The position numbers and the translations under genes were made by a program. 13,651 nt of DNA, taken from CAYZTD01 sp964473335. Lineage in GTDB: Archaea > Thermoplasmatota > E2 > DHVEG-1. Below are positions 1-7,816 of the stretch, one piece after another (position 1 is the first letter of the stretch; each line of letters starts with the position of its first letter). The DNA is taken from assembly GCA_964473335.1 (NCBI GenBank), contig CAYYOO010000042.1:1-13651 (forward strand). Direction: 5' to 3'. The notes below the pieces were generated by a model. It was not told where the DNA came from. It saw only the letters and a program-made list of their open reading frames with translations, and did not search any database.

Positions 1-8
1 TCAAAAAG

Positions 9-18
9 CATATAAAGA
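9..18 (+). promoter_or_regulatory. Candidate TATA box for the rpo7 operon
   Basis: GCATATAAAG resembles an archaeal TATA element. A start about 26 nt downstream would leave a leader of roughly 30 nt. That leader holds GTGAT (59-63), complementary to the 16S rRNA 3' end, five bases before the rpo7 ATG. A second AT-rich stretch (AAATATATT, 21-29) is an alternative. The upstream edge lies at the window boundary, so BRE context cannot be judged. Confidence 0.4.
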
Positions 19-68
19 ATAAATATATTCCAAAGCGTTTATTAATTAGTGTAAAGAAGTGATATATA

Positions 69-674
69 ATGTATTATAATGTGAGACTTGAAGATACTAT
101 TCGAATTCCGCCAGATAAATTCAGTGATGATCTAAATGAAGTTGTAACTGATATTGTTCAAAAAACTTTTGAAGGAACCATGAGAAAAAAATATGGGCTG
201 ATTGTTATTGCCGATGACATTGAACCTATTGGTAATGGTGTAGTGATACATGGTGATGGCGCTATGTATCAAAAGGTTTCATTTGATGCCTTGACTTTTA
301 AACCAGAACTACAGGAAATAACTGATGCAGTAGTCTGTGAGATTGTTGAGTTTGGAGCTTTTTGTCATATTGGTCCACTTGATGCACTTGTTCATATGAG
401 TCAGATCATGAATGATTATGTGGAAGTAGATTCAGATAGTGAAGTAATTACTGGTAAAGAAAAAAAATTGATGCTTCAGAAAGGAGATCCTGTTAGAGCA
501 AGGATTGTCGCAGTTAGTTTAAATGAATTGTCGTCACGTGAAAGTAAAATTGGCCTTACTATGAGACAACCCTCATTAGGTGCACATAAATGGATTTATG
601 AAGATGAGGAAGAAAAAAAGAAGAAAGGAAAAAAAGAAAAAAAGAAATCAAAAAAAGGAAAGGATAAAAAATGA
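69..674 (+). CDS. rpo7: DNA-directed RNA polymerase subunit Rpo7 (RpoE')
   Basis: Archaeal counterpart of eukaryotic Rpb7. With Rpo4 it forms the stalk of RNA polymerase, which aids open-complex formation and binds emerging RNA. The 201-residue protein begins MYYNVRLEDTIRIPP, the typical family start. Residues 1-80 are the N-terminal tip domain. Residues 81-175 form an S1 RNA-binding domain, with the hallmark run EFGAFCHIGPLDALVHMSQI. From about residue 178 it ends in a Lys/Glu-rich tail of about 24 residues, which most Rpo7 proteins lack. The ATG is preceded by GTGAT at a spacing of five. Its TGA stop overlaps the ATG of spt4 (ATGA), implying coupled translation. It is the first gene of a five-gene operon. 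The family call is firm; the role of the tail is unknown. Confidence 0.96.
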   Translation: MYYNVRLEDTIRIPPDKFSDDLNEVVTDIVQKTFEGTMRKKYGLIVIADDIEPIGNGVVIHGDGAMYQKVSFDALTFKPELQEITDAVVCEIVEFGAFCHIGPLDALVHMSQIMNDYVEVDSDSEVITGKEKKLMLQKGDPVRARIVAVSLNELSSRESKIGLTMRQPSLGAHKWIYEDEEEKKKKGKKEKKKSKKGKDKK

Positions 675-859
675 AAAAGAAACTAAGAGCATGTAAAACG
701 TGTCATTTTTTAACCACAAGCGATGTATGTCCACATTGTTCTCTTCCCACATCTAAAAGATGGCGAGGTTATGTTATAATCCGCGATCCAGAAAATTCTC
801 AAGTTGCAGAAAAAATGAATATTAAAAAACCTGGTAAATACGCACTTAAAGTAATGTAG
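671..859 (+). CDS. spt4: Transcription elongation factor Spt4 (RpoE'')
   Basis: Small zinc-binding protein of 62 residues that pairs with Spt5 to form the processivity clamp over RNA polymerase. Two CxxC knuckles are visible: C8-K-T-C11 and C20-P-H-C23. They are followed by the family pattern SKRWRGYVIIRDPENSQVA and the C-terminal KPGKYALKV. Length is normal. Its ATG overlaps the rpo7 stop by four bases (ATGA), the usual rpo7-spt4 arrangement in euryarchaea. The dephospho-CoA kinase gene follows after about 11 bp. Confidence 0.95.
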   Translation: MKKKLRACKTCHFLTTSDVCPHCSLPTSKRWRGYVIIRDPENSQVAEKMNIKKPGKYALKVM

Positions 860-870
860 TTTTTTTGATT

Positions 871-1371
871 ATGAAAGTTTTACCAAAAGAATTAAGAGGA
901 AAACTTAAAGAACCAATTGGTGAGCTTGTAGATGAAAAAAAGCTCATTAAAATTTTAAAAAAAGAAAAATTTATTGTTTCTATCGGTGACATGGTCACTT
1001 ATACCTTATTAAAACATGATATTAAACCTGTATTTTGTATAGTTGATTATCATACTAGAAGAGGAAAATGTTCAGAAGAAGTTATTAAAAAGATTAAAGA
1101 ATTTGGAAAAACATCAGTAACTGTAGATAACCCCAAAGGTATAATATCTGATGATTTAATTAACTCAATTAAAAAAGGTTTTAAAAACCTTGAACCTGGC
1201 CGTATGAAAATAGAAGTAAATGGTGAAGAAGATCTAGCATCCTTACCAGTAATTTTATATGCTCCATCAGTCGTAACTATAATATATGGATTGCCAGATA
1301 AGGGGGTCTTGGTTATTAAGCCCACAAAAGAAAATAAGAAAAAAACTAAAGAAGTTCTAGATAAGATGTGA
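871..1371 (+). CDS. GTP-dependent dephospho-CoA kinase (DUF359 family)
   Basis: Predicted to phosphorylate the 3'-hydroxyl of dephospho-CoA using GTP, the last step of CoA synthesis in many archaea. The family was characterised in Thermococcus kodakarensis and is unrelated to bacterial CoaE. The 166 residues from this ATG show the conserved blocks: IGDMVT near residue 38, IVDYHTRR near 57, VDNPKGII near 90, and NGEEDLASLPVILYAP near 115. A TTG at 865 would add only two residues, and the ATG at 871 is preferred. The gene sits in the conserved slot between spt4 and eS24, and its stop (TGA 1369-1371) lies just before the eS24 start. The preceding step, CoaD, is encoded on the other strand at 9724-10179. 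Confidence 0.9.
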   Translation: MKVLPKELRGKLKEPIGELVDEKKLIKILKKEKFIVSIGDMVTYTLLKHDIKPVFCIVDYHTRRGKCSEEVIKKIKEFGKTSVTVDNPKGIISDDLINSIKKGFKNLEPGRMKIEVNGEEDLASLPVILYAPSVVTIIYGLPDKGVLVIKPTKENKKKTKEVLDKM

Positions 1372-1376
1372 AAACC

Positions 1377-1991
1377 ATGGAAATAAATATTGATTCAAAA
1401 AGAAATAATCCGCTTCTAAACAGAACAGAAGTTCATTTTACAATCATACATGAAGGTGAAAAAACACCAAATAGGGATCTAGTTAGAACGGAACTTGCTG
1501 AAAAACTTAATTCCAAAAAAGAAAAGATTATTGTGAATTATATGAACCCCGGTTTTGGAAAATCTGAAACCTCAGGTTATGCTAAGATTTATAATTCAAA
1601 GGATAAAATCAAAGATCAAGAGCGTAAATACATAATCAAAAGAAACACTAGTGGTGGAGGAAAAGAAAAATCCAAAAAAGAAGAAAAAGCATCAGATGAG
1701 AAAAAAGAAGAAACCAAAGGCGAACCTGAAAAACCAAAAGAACAAAAAGAAACAGAGAAAAAACCTGAAGAAAAGAAAGAAGACAAAAAAGAAGAAACTA
1801 AACCTGTTGAAGATAAATCTGAAGAAGTAAAAGAAACATCCGCAGAAAAACCTGATTCAGAAAAAGCCGAAGAATCAAAAAAAGAAGATAGTAATAAACC
1901 AGATGATAAAAAAGAACCTAAAGAACAGATTTCTGAAGGAAAAAAAGAAGATACAGCTGATGCATCAAATAAAGATCAAAAGAAGGATTAA
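1377..1991 (+). CDS. rps24e: Small-subunit ribosomal protein eS24, with a long acidic/basic tail
   Basis: Residues 1-90 match eS24: MEINIDSKRNNPLLNRTEVH at the start, then the loop NYMNPGFGKSETSGYAKIY. Archaeal eS24 is normally about 100 residues. This one has 204, because a GGG hinge near residue 94 leads into about 110 residues made almost wholly of Lys, Glu, Asp, Ser, Pro and Thr. I chose the ATG at 1377 because family members begin M-E-I. A GTG at 1368 would add three residues and overlap the previous stop. The eS31 start follows the stop after two bases, so the pair is co-translated. The core identification is strong; the tail is probably disordered, and its function is unknown. Confidence 0.93.
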   Translation: MEINIDSKRNNPLLNRTEVHFTIIHEGEKTPNRDLVRTELAEKLNSKKEKIIVNYMNPGFGKSETSGYAKIYNSKDKIKDQERKYIIKRNTSGGGKEKSKKEEKASDEKKEETKGEPEKPKEQKETEKKPEEKKEDKKEETKPVEDKSEEVKETSAEKPDSEKAEESKKEDSNKPDDKKEPKEQISEGKKEDTADASNKDQKKD

Positions 1992-1993
1992 TT

Positions 1994-2254
1994 ATGAAAA
2001 AAAGAGAAGTTTTCAAAGTTGAAGGTCAAAATGTAAATCGAACCAGAAAGCATTGTCCAAAATGTGGACCTGGTGTATTTTTAGCTGAGCATAAAAATAG
2101 AGTTAGCTGTGGTAAGTGTGGCTATACTGAGTTTAAATCAGGCGGTAAAAAAGAAAAAGCTCCTACCCCCAAGCCTAAAGAAAATAAACCAAAAGAAGAG
2201 CAAAAACAAGAGCCTGATAAAAAAGAAGATACAAAAGAAAATAAAAAAGATTGA
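1994..2254 (+). CDS. rps27ae: Small-subunit ribosomal protein eS31 (S27ae)
   Basis: Zinc-ribbon ribosomal protein. In eukaryotes it is made as a ubiquitin fusion, while archaea make it alone. C21-P-K-C24 and C39-G-K-C42 form the zinc site, and the core ends near YTEF (residue 47). About 36 further residues are Lys/Glu/Pro-rich, matching the style of the tails on Rpo7 and eS24 in this operon. The start is two bases after the eS24 stop. In many archaea kae1/bud32 follows here. In this window the operon instead ends and meets a convergent regulator gene after 43 bp. Confidence 0.93.
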   Translation: MKKREVFKVEGQNVNRTRKHCPKCGPGVFLAEHKNRVSCGKCGYTEFKSGGKKEKAPTPKPKENKPKEEQKQEPDKKEDTKENKKD

Positions 2255-2297
2255 TTTTACTGTATTTTGATAATTCTGTTAAATCATTATAAGGTTT

Positions 2298-2831
2298 TTA
2301 AAGATCAAACATATCTGATAGAGCTTCGATATTTGGATTTTCTATTCCGCATTTTTTAACTGAGAACATTTTATCAAGTAAATGCAGTTCTTTTATAAAT
2401 CCACTAAATTCTTTTGATAGGCCCTCACAGAATCTTTTTGCATTTTTTATATTGTCTGTTTCAAAACATATTACCCAGTCGTATATACCGTTTGTATAAA
2501 GACTGCTGACGATTTTAACATTTGTGTGCTTTGCTTTTTCTTCCATTGATCTATTGATGATTGCATCTAACATTTTCTTTGTGATGGGTTGATTTGTCCT
2601 TTTAATAAGAACCATATATGCTTTTCTTTGTAATTTTTCTTCGTTTATAACAGCAGTATAGCCCCATATAGTTTTATTTTTTTCAAGGTTCTTTATTATA
2701 CGCCAAACCTTTTGTCTTGAAAAGTTACAGGTTTTTGCAATTTTATTAATGCTTTTGTTTGAATTCTTTAAAAGTTCATCTATTATCTTTTTTTCATCTT
2801 TTTCTATTTGTTTTTTGCTATTTTTTGCCAT
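2298..2831 (-). CDS. Lrp/AsnC-type transcriptional regulator
   Basis: Protein of 177 residues. Residues 10-60 form a winged helix-turn-helix of AsnC type: DEKKIIDELLKNSNKSINKI, then FSRQKVWRIIKNLEKNKTIW. Residues 63-150 look like a divergent RAM-type alpha/beta ligand and dimerisation domain, with AYMVLIKRT as a first strand and GIYDWVICFET as a core strand. Family members are DNA-binding dimers or octamers that often sense amino acids and commonly regulate themselves. The effector cannot be read from the sequence. A TATA box (2854-2865) lies about 29 nt before the ATG, so the mRNA is probably leaderless. It is convergent with the ribosomal operon and divergent from the large protease gene, which is a candidate target. 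Confidence 0.85.
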   Translation of the reverse strand: MAKNSKKQIEKDEKKIIDELLKNSNKSINKIAKTCNFSRQKVWRIIKNLEKNKTIWGYTAVINEEKLQRKAYMVLIKRTNQPITKKMLDAIINRSMEEKAKHTNVKIVSSLYTNGIYDWVICFETDNIKNAKRFCEGLSKEFSGFIKELHLLDKMFSVKKCGIENPNIEALSDMFDL

Positions 2832-2853
2832 GGTAATGCAACATAAAGTAATT

Positions 2854-2865
2854 GTTATATAAAAA
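2854..2865 (-). promoter_or_regulatory. TATA box of the Lrp-type regulator gene
   Basis: The minus strand reads TTTTTATATAAC, centred about 29 nt upstream of the ATG at 2831. That is the normal archaeal TATA-to-start spacing, so transcription should begin at or next to the start codon. Confidence 0.6.
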
Positions 2866-2879
2866 CCCTTTGTTTTTTA

Positions 2880-2923
2880 GTAACAAATGTAATGATATTT
2901 CTATATATGTAAAAAATTGTTAC
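2880..2923. repeat. GTAACAA / TTGTTAC inverted repeat between divergent genes
   Basis: GTAACAA (2880-2886) and TTGTTAC (2917-2923) are perfect 7-bp inverted arms separated by 30 bp. A third near-copy, TTGTTAT (2852-2858), overlaps the regulator's TATA box. The location between a regulator gene and a divergent surface-protease gene suggests an operator, perhaps autoregulatory. This is inference only. Confidence 0.35.
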
Positions 2924-2986
2924 AAAAAAATAATCTATGTGCCAATTATTAATAAATAAAAGAATTAATTATGATTTCAGTAATGC

Positions 2987-2994
2987 TTATATAA
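2987..2994 (+). promoter_or_regulatory. TATA box of the C25 protease gene
   Basis: TTATATAA, centred near 2990, predicts a transcription start near 3016. That lies downstream of the TTG at 3007, so 3007 is unlikely to be the translation start. It is compatible with the GTG at 3052, which has the purine-rich GGAAAGGA (3038-3045) six bases before it. Confidence 0.55.
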
Positions 2995-3051
2995 ACACAA
3001 TCTATTTTGAAATTGCACTCTAAAATATTTTTACTACGGAAAGGAATAGTT

Positions 3052-6000
3052 GTGAAATGGGATGCGCCAAAAAAGAAATCATTTAGATTGAAATATCGAT
3101 ACTTTGTAGTAATAGTTGTATTTTTCATAATTATTTCAAACTTTACATTTGCTTTATCTTTAACTAAAAATAAAGATAAGGTTTTTTTGGAATTGGAATT
3201 TAATTTTGAAGAGCCTTACATCTATATTACAAATATTCAAGAAAAATCTTATTCAATAATANNNNNNNNNNNNNNNNNNNNNNNNNNNNNNNNNNNNNNN
3301 NNNNNNNNNNNNNNNNNNNNNNNNNNNNNNNNNNNNNNNNNNNNNNNNNNNNNNNNNNNNNTGAAGAGCCTTACATCTATATTACAAATATTCAAGAAAA
3401 ATCTTATTCAATAATAGAAATCAAGGACTGTATAATAGATGCAAAATGTGGAGAGCCAAAAATTCCTTTTTATCCTGCAACAATATTAGTTCCATATGGA
3501 TTTAAGATTAAGAAAATAACTCCTTTTGACTGCTCTTTTAATGAAATTTCTTATAATATAAATAATAATCCTATTTTTCCTCAGCAGGAGATAATGCCCT
3601 TCAGTTTATCTAAAAAAAATAGGTCTATTAGTTTCAGTAAAGAGATATATTCATCAAATGAATTGATAAACAAAAAAATTTATTCTATTGAAAATACAGG
3701 TTTTTGCAGGGGTTATAAAATAGCTAGTGTAAAATTGTATCCTGTGCGATATAGACCAAAAGATGCTGAAGTATATTATACAAATAAGATAAATCTTAGA
3801 ATTGAACTTGAAAAAGAAAATATGAAGTCTTCAAAACTTCTTAGGTCAAAATCAAATGATGCAAAATTTATAGAAAACATAGTAGAAAACCCTGAAACAA
3901 TAGAAACATATAATTTTGATGAAAAACCCCTTGGTAACACTCTATTATATGATAATGGTTTATGCGATCCAGCTGAAACGTATGAATATGTTGTAATTAC
4001 CAATAATACACTTAGAAACACTATTGGGTATGATTATAATCTTTCAGATTTAGTTACACATAGACAAGATTATAGTGGTCTTAATTCAACAATTGTTACA
4101 GTTGAAGAAATTGATGCATGTTCAGCCTATTGGAACGATACAACTCTATTTAATGATTCTCAGGCTCATATAAGAGAATTTTGTAAAGATGCATATAGCG
4201 ATTGGAATACAGAATATATTGCGATATTTGGAGATTGGGACTCAGATGATTCACATAAGATAGTACCATATAGATTGTTTGAGGATGTAGATGAAATTGC
4301 ACCTGTTGATACAATGGCATCAGATATGTATTACAGTCATTTGGATACAGATTGGTGCTATAATGAAGGAAATGAAATCTGGGCTGGAGGAAAAAATGGT
4401 GTAAATGACCTATATGGGGAGCTATATGTAGGAAGAATAGCTTGCTCAAATGCTTTAGAATTATCAAATTCGATATACAAGATAATAAACTATGATATAA
4501 ACTCCAGTTATCAAAATGAATGGCTTAGATCTGTATCATTTTTTGGAGGAGATCTTGGTGATCTTTTTTCTGTAACATCAAAAGACTATATGGAAGAGCT
4601 GAGGCTTGGAAATGATACCCATAGAACCTTTACAGGTTTTGAAGAATGGAATGATAATCACTCTAATCAAGAGTTTAACACATCTGAAAGAATATATCAT
4701 GAAGACATTGAAGACGGATATGAAGATAATTATGATAGTTCAATTGAGAATGATAGAGCCTCAATTATAAACCATCTTGGCCATACAAATGTAAATATTC
4801 CACTTGAGTTATCAAATTGGGATAGTAGGTATAACACCAAGCCATTTTTTTGTTTTTCACAAGGGTGTCTTGCTGGTAGATTTCATGACAGTTCCGATTC
4901 AGGATGTGAATTATTGATATGTAACAATAAAAAGAGACATGCTTTTGGACTTGTTTTAAACACAGGTTATGGTTACGGATTTTCAATCTCAACAGACGGT
5001 CCGAGTCAATACATAAATGCATATTTTTTGGATTATTTTTTAAATAATCAATCCGGTAATCAAGATAATTGGCAGATCGGTAAAGCAATGTTATATGCAA
5101 AAGATAAAATGGCTCAGACGATTAGTTCCTCTAATCATGCATGGTGTTATGCATGGTATAGTGCAAACCTATTTGGAGATCCTGCACAAAAAATAAGACT
5201 TAATAATTCAAACGAACCTGTACAGATATATAATGAAAATCCATTGAATAATTCAGTTAATATATCAACAGATCTTTCTAATCTTAATTGTAGCATATCT
5301 GATTCAAATCTTGATAACATAAACTGGTCTATAGAAACAAATTTTGGCATTGGAAATAATTCTGGTATTAATGAAAATGATGGCATAAAAGCCTGCAGTA
5401 TTTCTAATCTAACATTTTCAGAAACATATGCATGGTATGTCAATGCAACAGATGGACATATAAATACAAATAAAACTTATTATTTTACTACAAGAGCAAA
5501 ATACATTCCACAAAACCCAACATATCTAAATGCTACCTCCATAAATAAAAGTCAAATAAACATATCTTGGACAAAAGCAAATTTAGCTGATACAGTTTTA
5601 TTAGAATATAATACAACAAGTAGCTCATGGGAAAGAGGCCAGGGAATTGAAATATATAATGGGACATCAACGTTTTTTAACCATTGTGATCTTACAGAAA
5701 ATACCACCTATCACTATCAAGCATGGTCCTGGAATAATACTGATAATTGTTGGAGTGTGGATGAATCCAATATTTCCAATACAACTCTATCAAATCAGGC
5801 ACCAATGATTCTAAATGAAAATCCAGATAATAACTCAGTAAATATCGGCTTAAATATCAATAATGTCAGTGTATATATTCAAGATCTTGATGATAATTTT
5901 AACTATACAATAGAAGGAGAGCTTATTTCAAACATAGGTGAAAACAACTCAGAAAATGGAATCAAAAAAGCTAGTGTTATATTTCCTTTGAACTATAATG

Positions 6001-7784
6001 CGACCTATGTTTGGTATGTAAATGCTACAGATAATATATTATGGTCAAATAATACATATCAGTTTACAACAAGACAAAGAACTGCTCCAAACACTCCACA
6101 AGATTTTAATGCTGAAGAGATAAACAGAACTGCAATAAATTTGACATGGGAAATAGACAACAATAATTTTAGCTACATAGAATATAACTCAACAGACAGT
6201 TGGACTCGGGGAGAAGGAATAGAGATCTACAATGATACAGGTTCAAATATGATCCATCAGAATCTGGAATTCAACACTACTTACTATTATCAAATATGGT
6301 CATATAACTCTACAGATAACATGTGGAATGAAATCTATAATTGTTCAAACGCTACAACAAATAGAAATCATGCTCCTGAGATTACAGATTTAACACCTGA
6401 AAATAACTCAGTTGATGTTTCAGTTGAACTTTCTGAAATAAGCGTGAGAATAAACGATAATGATAATGATGTTTTCAATTGGTCAATAATAACGATTCCA
6501 GATATTGGAATTAACAATAGTACTTATCAAACAAATGGAACAAAAACTTGTTCAATTTCAGATTTATCTTACGAAACAACATATACAATTAAGATAAATT
6601 CTACTGACAGCTACCTCAATACAAATAAAACATTTTATTTTACAACGCAATCAAGACCAAGTAATAATAACAATAACAACAATAATCCAGGTGGCAGTTA
6701 CACACCTAGCAATACAAATAATGATCCAATAGCCGATGCAAATGGTCCATATAGTGGAATAATTTCTGAAGAGATAACCTTTGATGGATCAAACTCTTAT
6801 GACCCTGATGACGACAGTCTAACTTATTCTTGGGATTTTGGTGATAATAATACTGGAGAAGGAATAAAACCAGTTCATAAATATTCAAATCAAGGAAATT
6901 ATACAGTTTTTCTATCTGTTACTGATTCAAATGATAATATAGACACTGACACAACCTATGCCGTGATAGAGATAAAAGAAAAATCTGATAATAATACAAT
7001 ATCATTAAACAATACAGAAGGAAAAAACCATGATTCAGATAAAGATGGAATAGATGATAAAGTTGAAGAAGGACTTGGATCAAATAAAAACAATAGAAAT
7101 GATACAATAAAGATAAATATCGATAACAAAACTTACTATCTTATTGATCTAGATAATGATAGTATACCAAATATTTTTTATGATGATGTTGAAAAGAAAA
7201 AAATTAATCTAACTTTTTTAGATAGTGAAAATATACTTATTTATGTTGATTCAAATGATAAGTGGGATTATAAGTATAATATTGTAACAAATGTATTGTC
7301 AAAATACACAAATCCAGATAAAAAAAATAATGTTTCAGAAAGCTCATATCTAACTTTATTTTTTATTTTGCTATCAATAGTTATATCAGCGTTTATAATT
7401 GTTTTATTAAAAAAATATTTATTTTCAGATACAAGAGAGCCTTATAAAAATATAAACATAGATAAATTCTACAATAAAAAAGAAAGATTAAGGATAAAAA
7501 TAGAAAGATTAAACAAATTTGATGATAATTTTTTAAATCTTTATAATATAAAAAAACAAGACAGATTTTATAACTTTGATATGGGTCTTTTTAGAGACGT
7601 TTTTAAAACTTTTCCTGATAAAAAAAGTTTTAATAGTTCAAATTACGATACAAATACTCAAATTGAAAAATCAAATGATTTACAAAAAAATTCAGATCAG
7701 AAAAATTATAATAAGGAAAATTTTTATGATATGGATACGCTCATTGATAAAAAACTAAAAGAAAAAAAGAAAAAACAAAATTAA
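3052..7784 (+). CDS. Membrane-anchored C25 (gingipain-like) cysteine protease, split by an assembly gap
   Basis: Secreted endopeptidase of clan CD. Joined across the gap (see 3207-3416) it gives about 1525 residues; numbering below assumes the join. Domains in order: signal peptide 1-34 (KKK, hydrophobic 17-33); a C25 propeptide-like region about 40-240, with the G-x-P-x-I-P and LVPYG motifs; peptidase domain about 259-665, with catalytic His526 (LGHT) and Cys554 (SQGCLAG); five beta-sandwich repeats 669-1149, alternating Ig/cadherin-like and Fn3-like; an Asn-rich linker; a PKD domain 1174-1256 (YSWDFGD); a Ca-binding-like D-x-D-x-DG loop at 1276; a membrane helix about 1381-1403; and a charged cytoplasmic tail of about 120 residues. 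N-x-S/T glycosylation sites are dense. The GTG start fits the TATA box, the RBS and the signal peptide; a TTG at 3007 is the alternative. It probably digests protein at the cell surface. The family call is strong, and the join is well supported but unverified. Confidence 0.85.
3207..3261 (+). repeat. Left copy of the 55-bp gap-edge duplication
   Basis: These 55 bases are identical to 3362-3416 and end exactly at the first N. Both copies encode EEPYIYITNIQEKSYSII in the protease frame. This is best read as the shared end of two neighbouring contigs rather than a biological repeat. Confidence 0.9.
3262..3361. other. Assembly gap of exactly 100 N
   Basis: A run of exactly 100 N is the usual placeholder for a scaffold gap of unknown length. 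It sits inside the propeptide region of the protease gene and breaks its frame. The flanking 55-bp identity suggests that the true gap may be zero and the contigs overlap. Confidence 0.97.
3362..3416 (+). repeat. Right copy of the 55-bp gap-edge duplication
   Basis: Begins at the first base after the N run and repeats 3207-3261 without a mismatch. From here the protease frame (codons from 3363) stays open to 7784. Removing 155 bp (100 N plus one copy) brings the upstream and downstream frames into register. Confidence 0.9.
5211..6654 (+). repeat. Five beta-sandwich domain repeats within the protease (A-B-A-B-A)
   Basis: Type A units begin near 5211, 5799 and 6369. They share ENP-x-NNSVNI/DV near the start and W/TYxWYVNATD...FTT near the end. 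Type B units (Fn3-like) begin near 5502 and 6081. They share P-x-NPxxLNA/TPxxFNA, ISW/LTW, SWxRGxGIEIYN and TTYxYQxWSxNxTDNxW. The order A-B-A-B-A suggests that an A+B module was duplicated. The units have diverged enough at DNA level that simple misassembly is unlikely. Boundaries are approximate. Confidence 0.7.
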
Positions 7785-7816
7785 ATAATAGTTCATAATT
7801 ATATTGATGTGATAAC

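Noticed and set aside
1050..1325. Minus-strand open frame of 91 codons inside the dephospho-CoA kinase gene.
   Set aside because: It lies wholly opposite a well-conserved gene and shows no recognisable domain.
3207..3416. A genuine tandem duplication of 55 bp within the protease gene.
   Set aside because: The copies are perfectly identical and stop exactly at the edges of a 100-N placeholder, and keeping both breaks the frame. Contig-end overlap explains all of this better.
6655..6720. AAT-rich tract as a DNA microsatellite or slippage site.
   Set aside because: It encodes an Asn-rich linker between two beta-sandwich domains. It is a normal spacer, though its exact length may vary.
3776..7107. 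Several minus-strand open frames opposite the protease gene (3776-4021, 4150-4467, 4765-5100, 5147-5443, 6706-6888, 6919-7107).
   Set aside because: Their translations are low-complexity His/Leu/Tyr-rich mirror images of the Asn/Asp/Thr-rich coding strand, with no family features and no independent promoters.
3594..7784. Protease start at the ATG at 3594.
   Set aside because: The frame is open back to the gap edge and encodes conserved propeptide motifs (G-x-P-x-I-P, LVPYG). A start at 3594 would lose these and the signal peptide.
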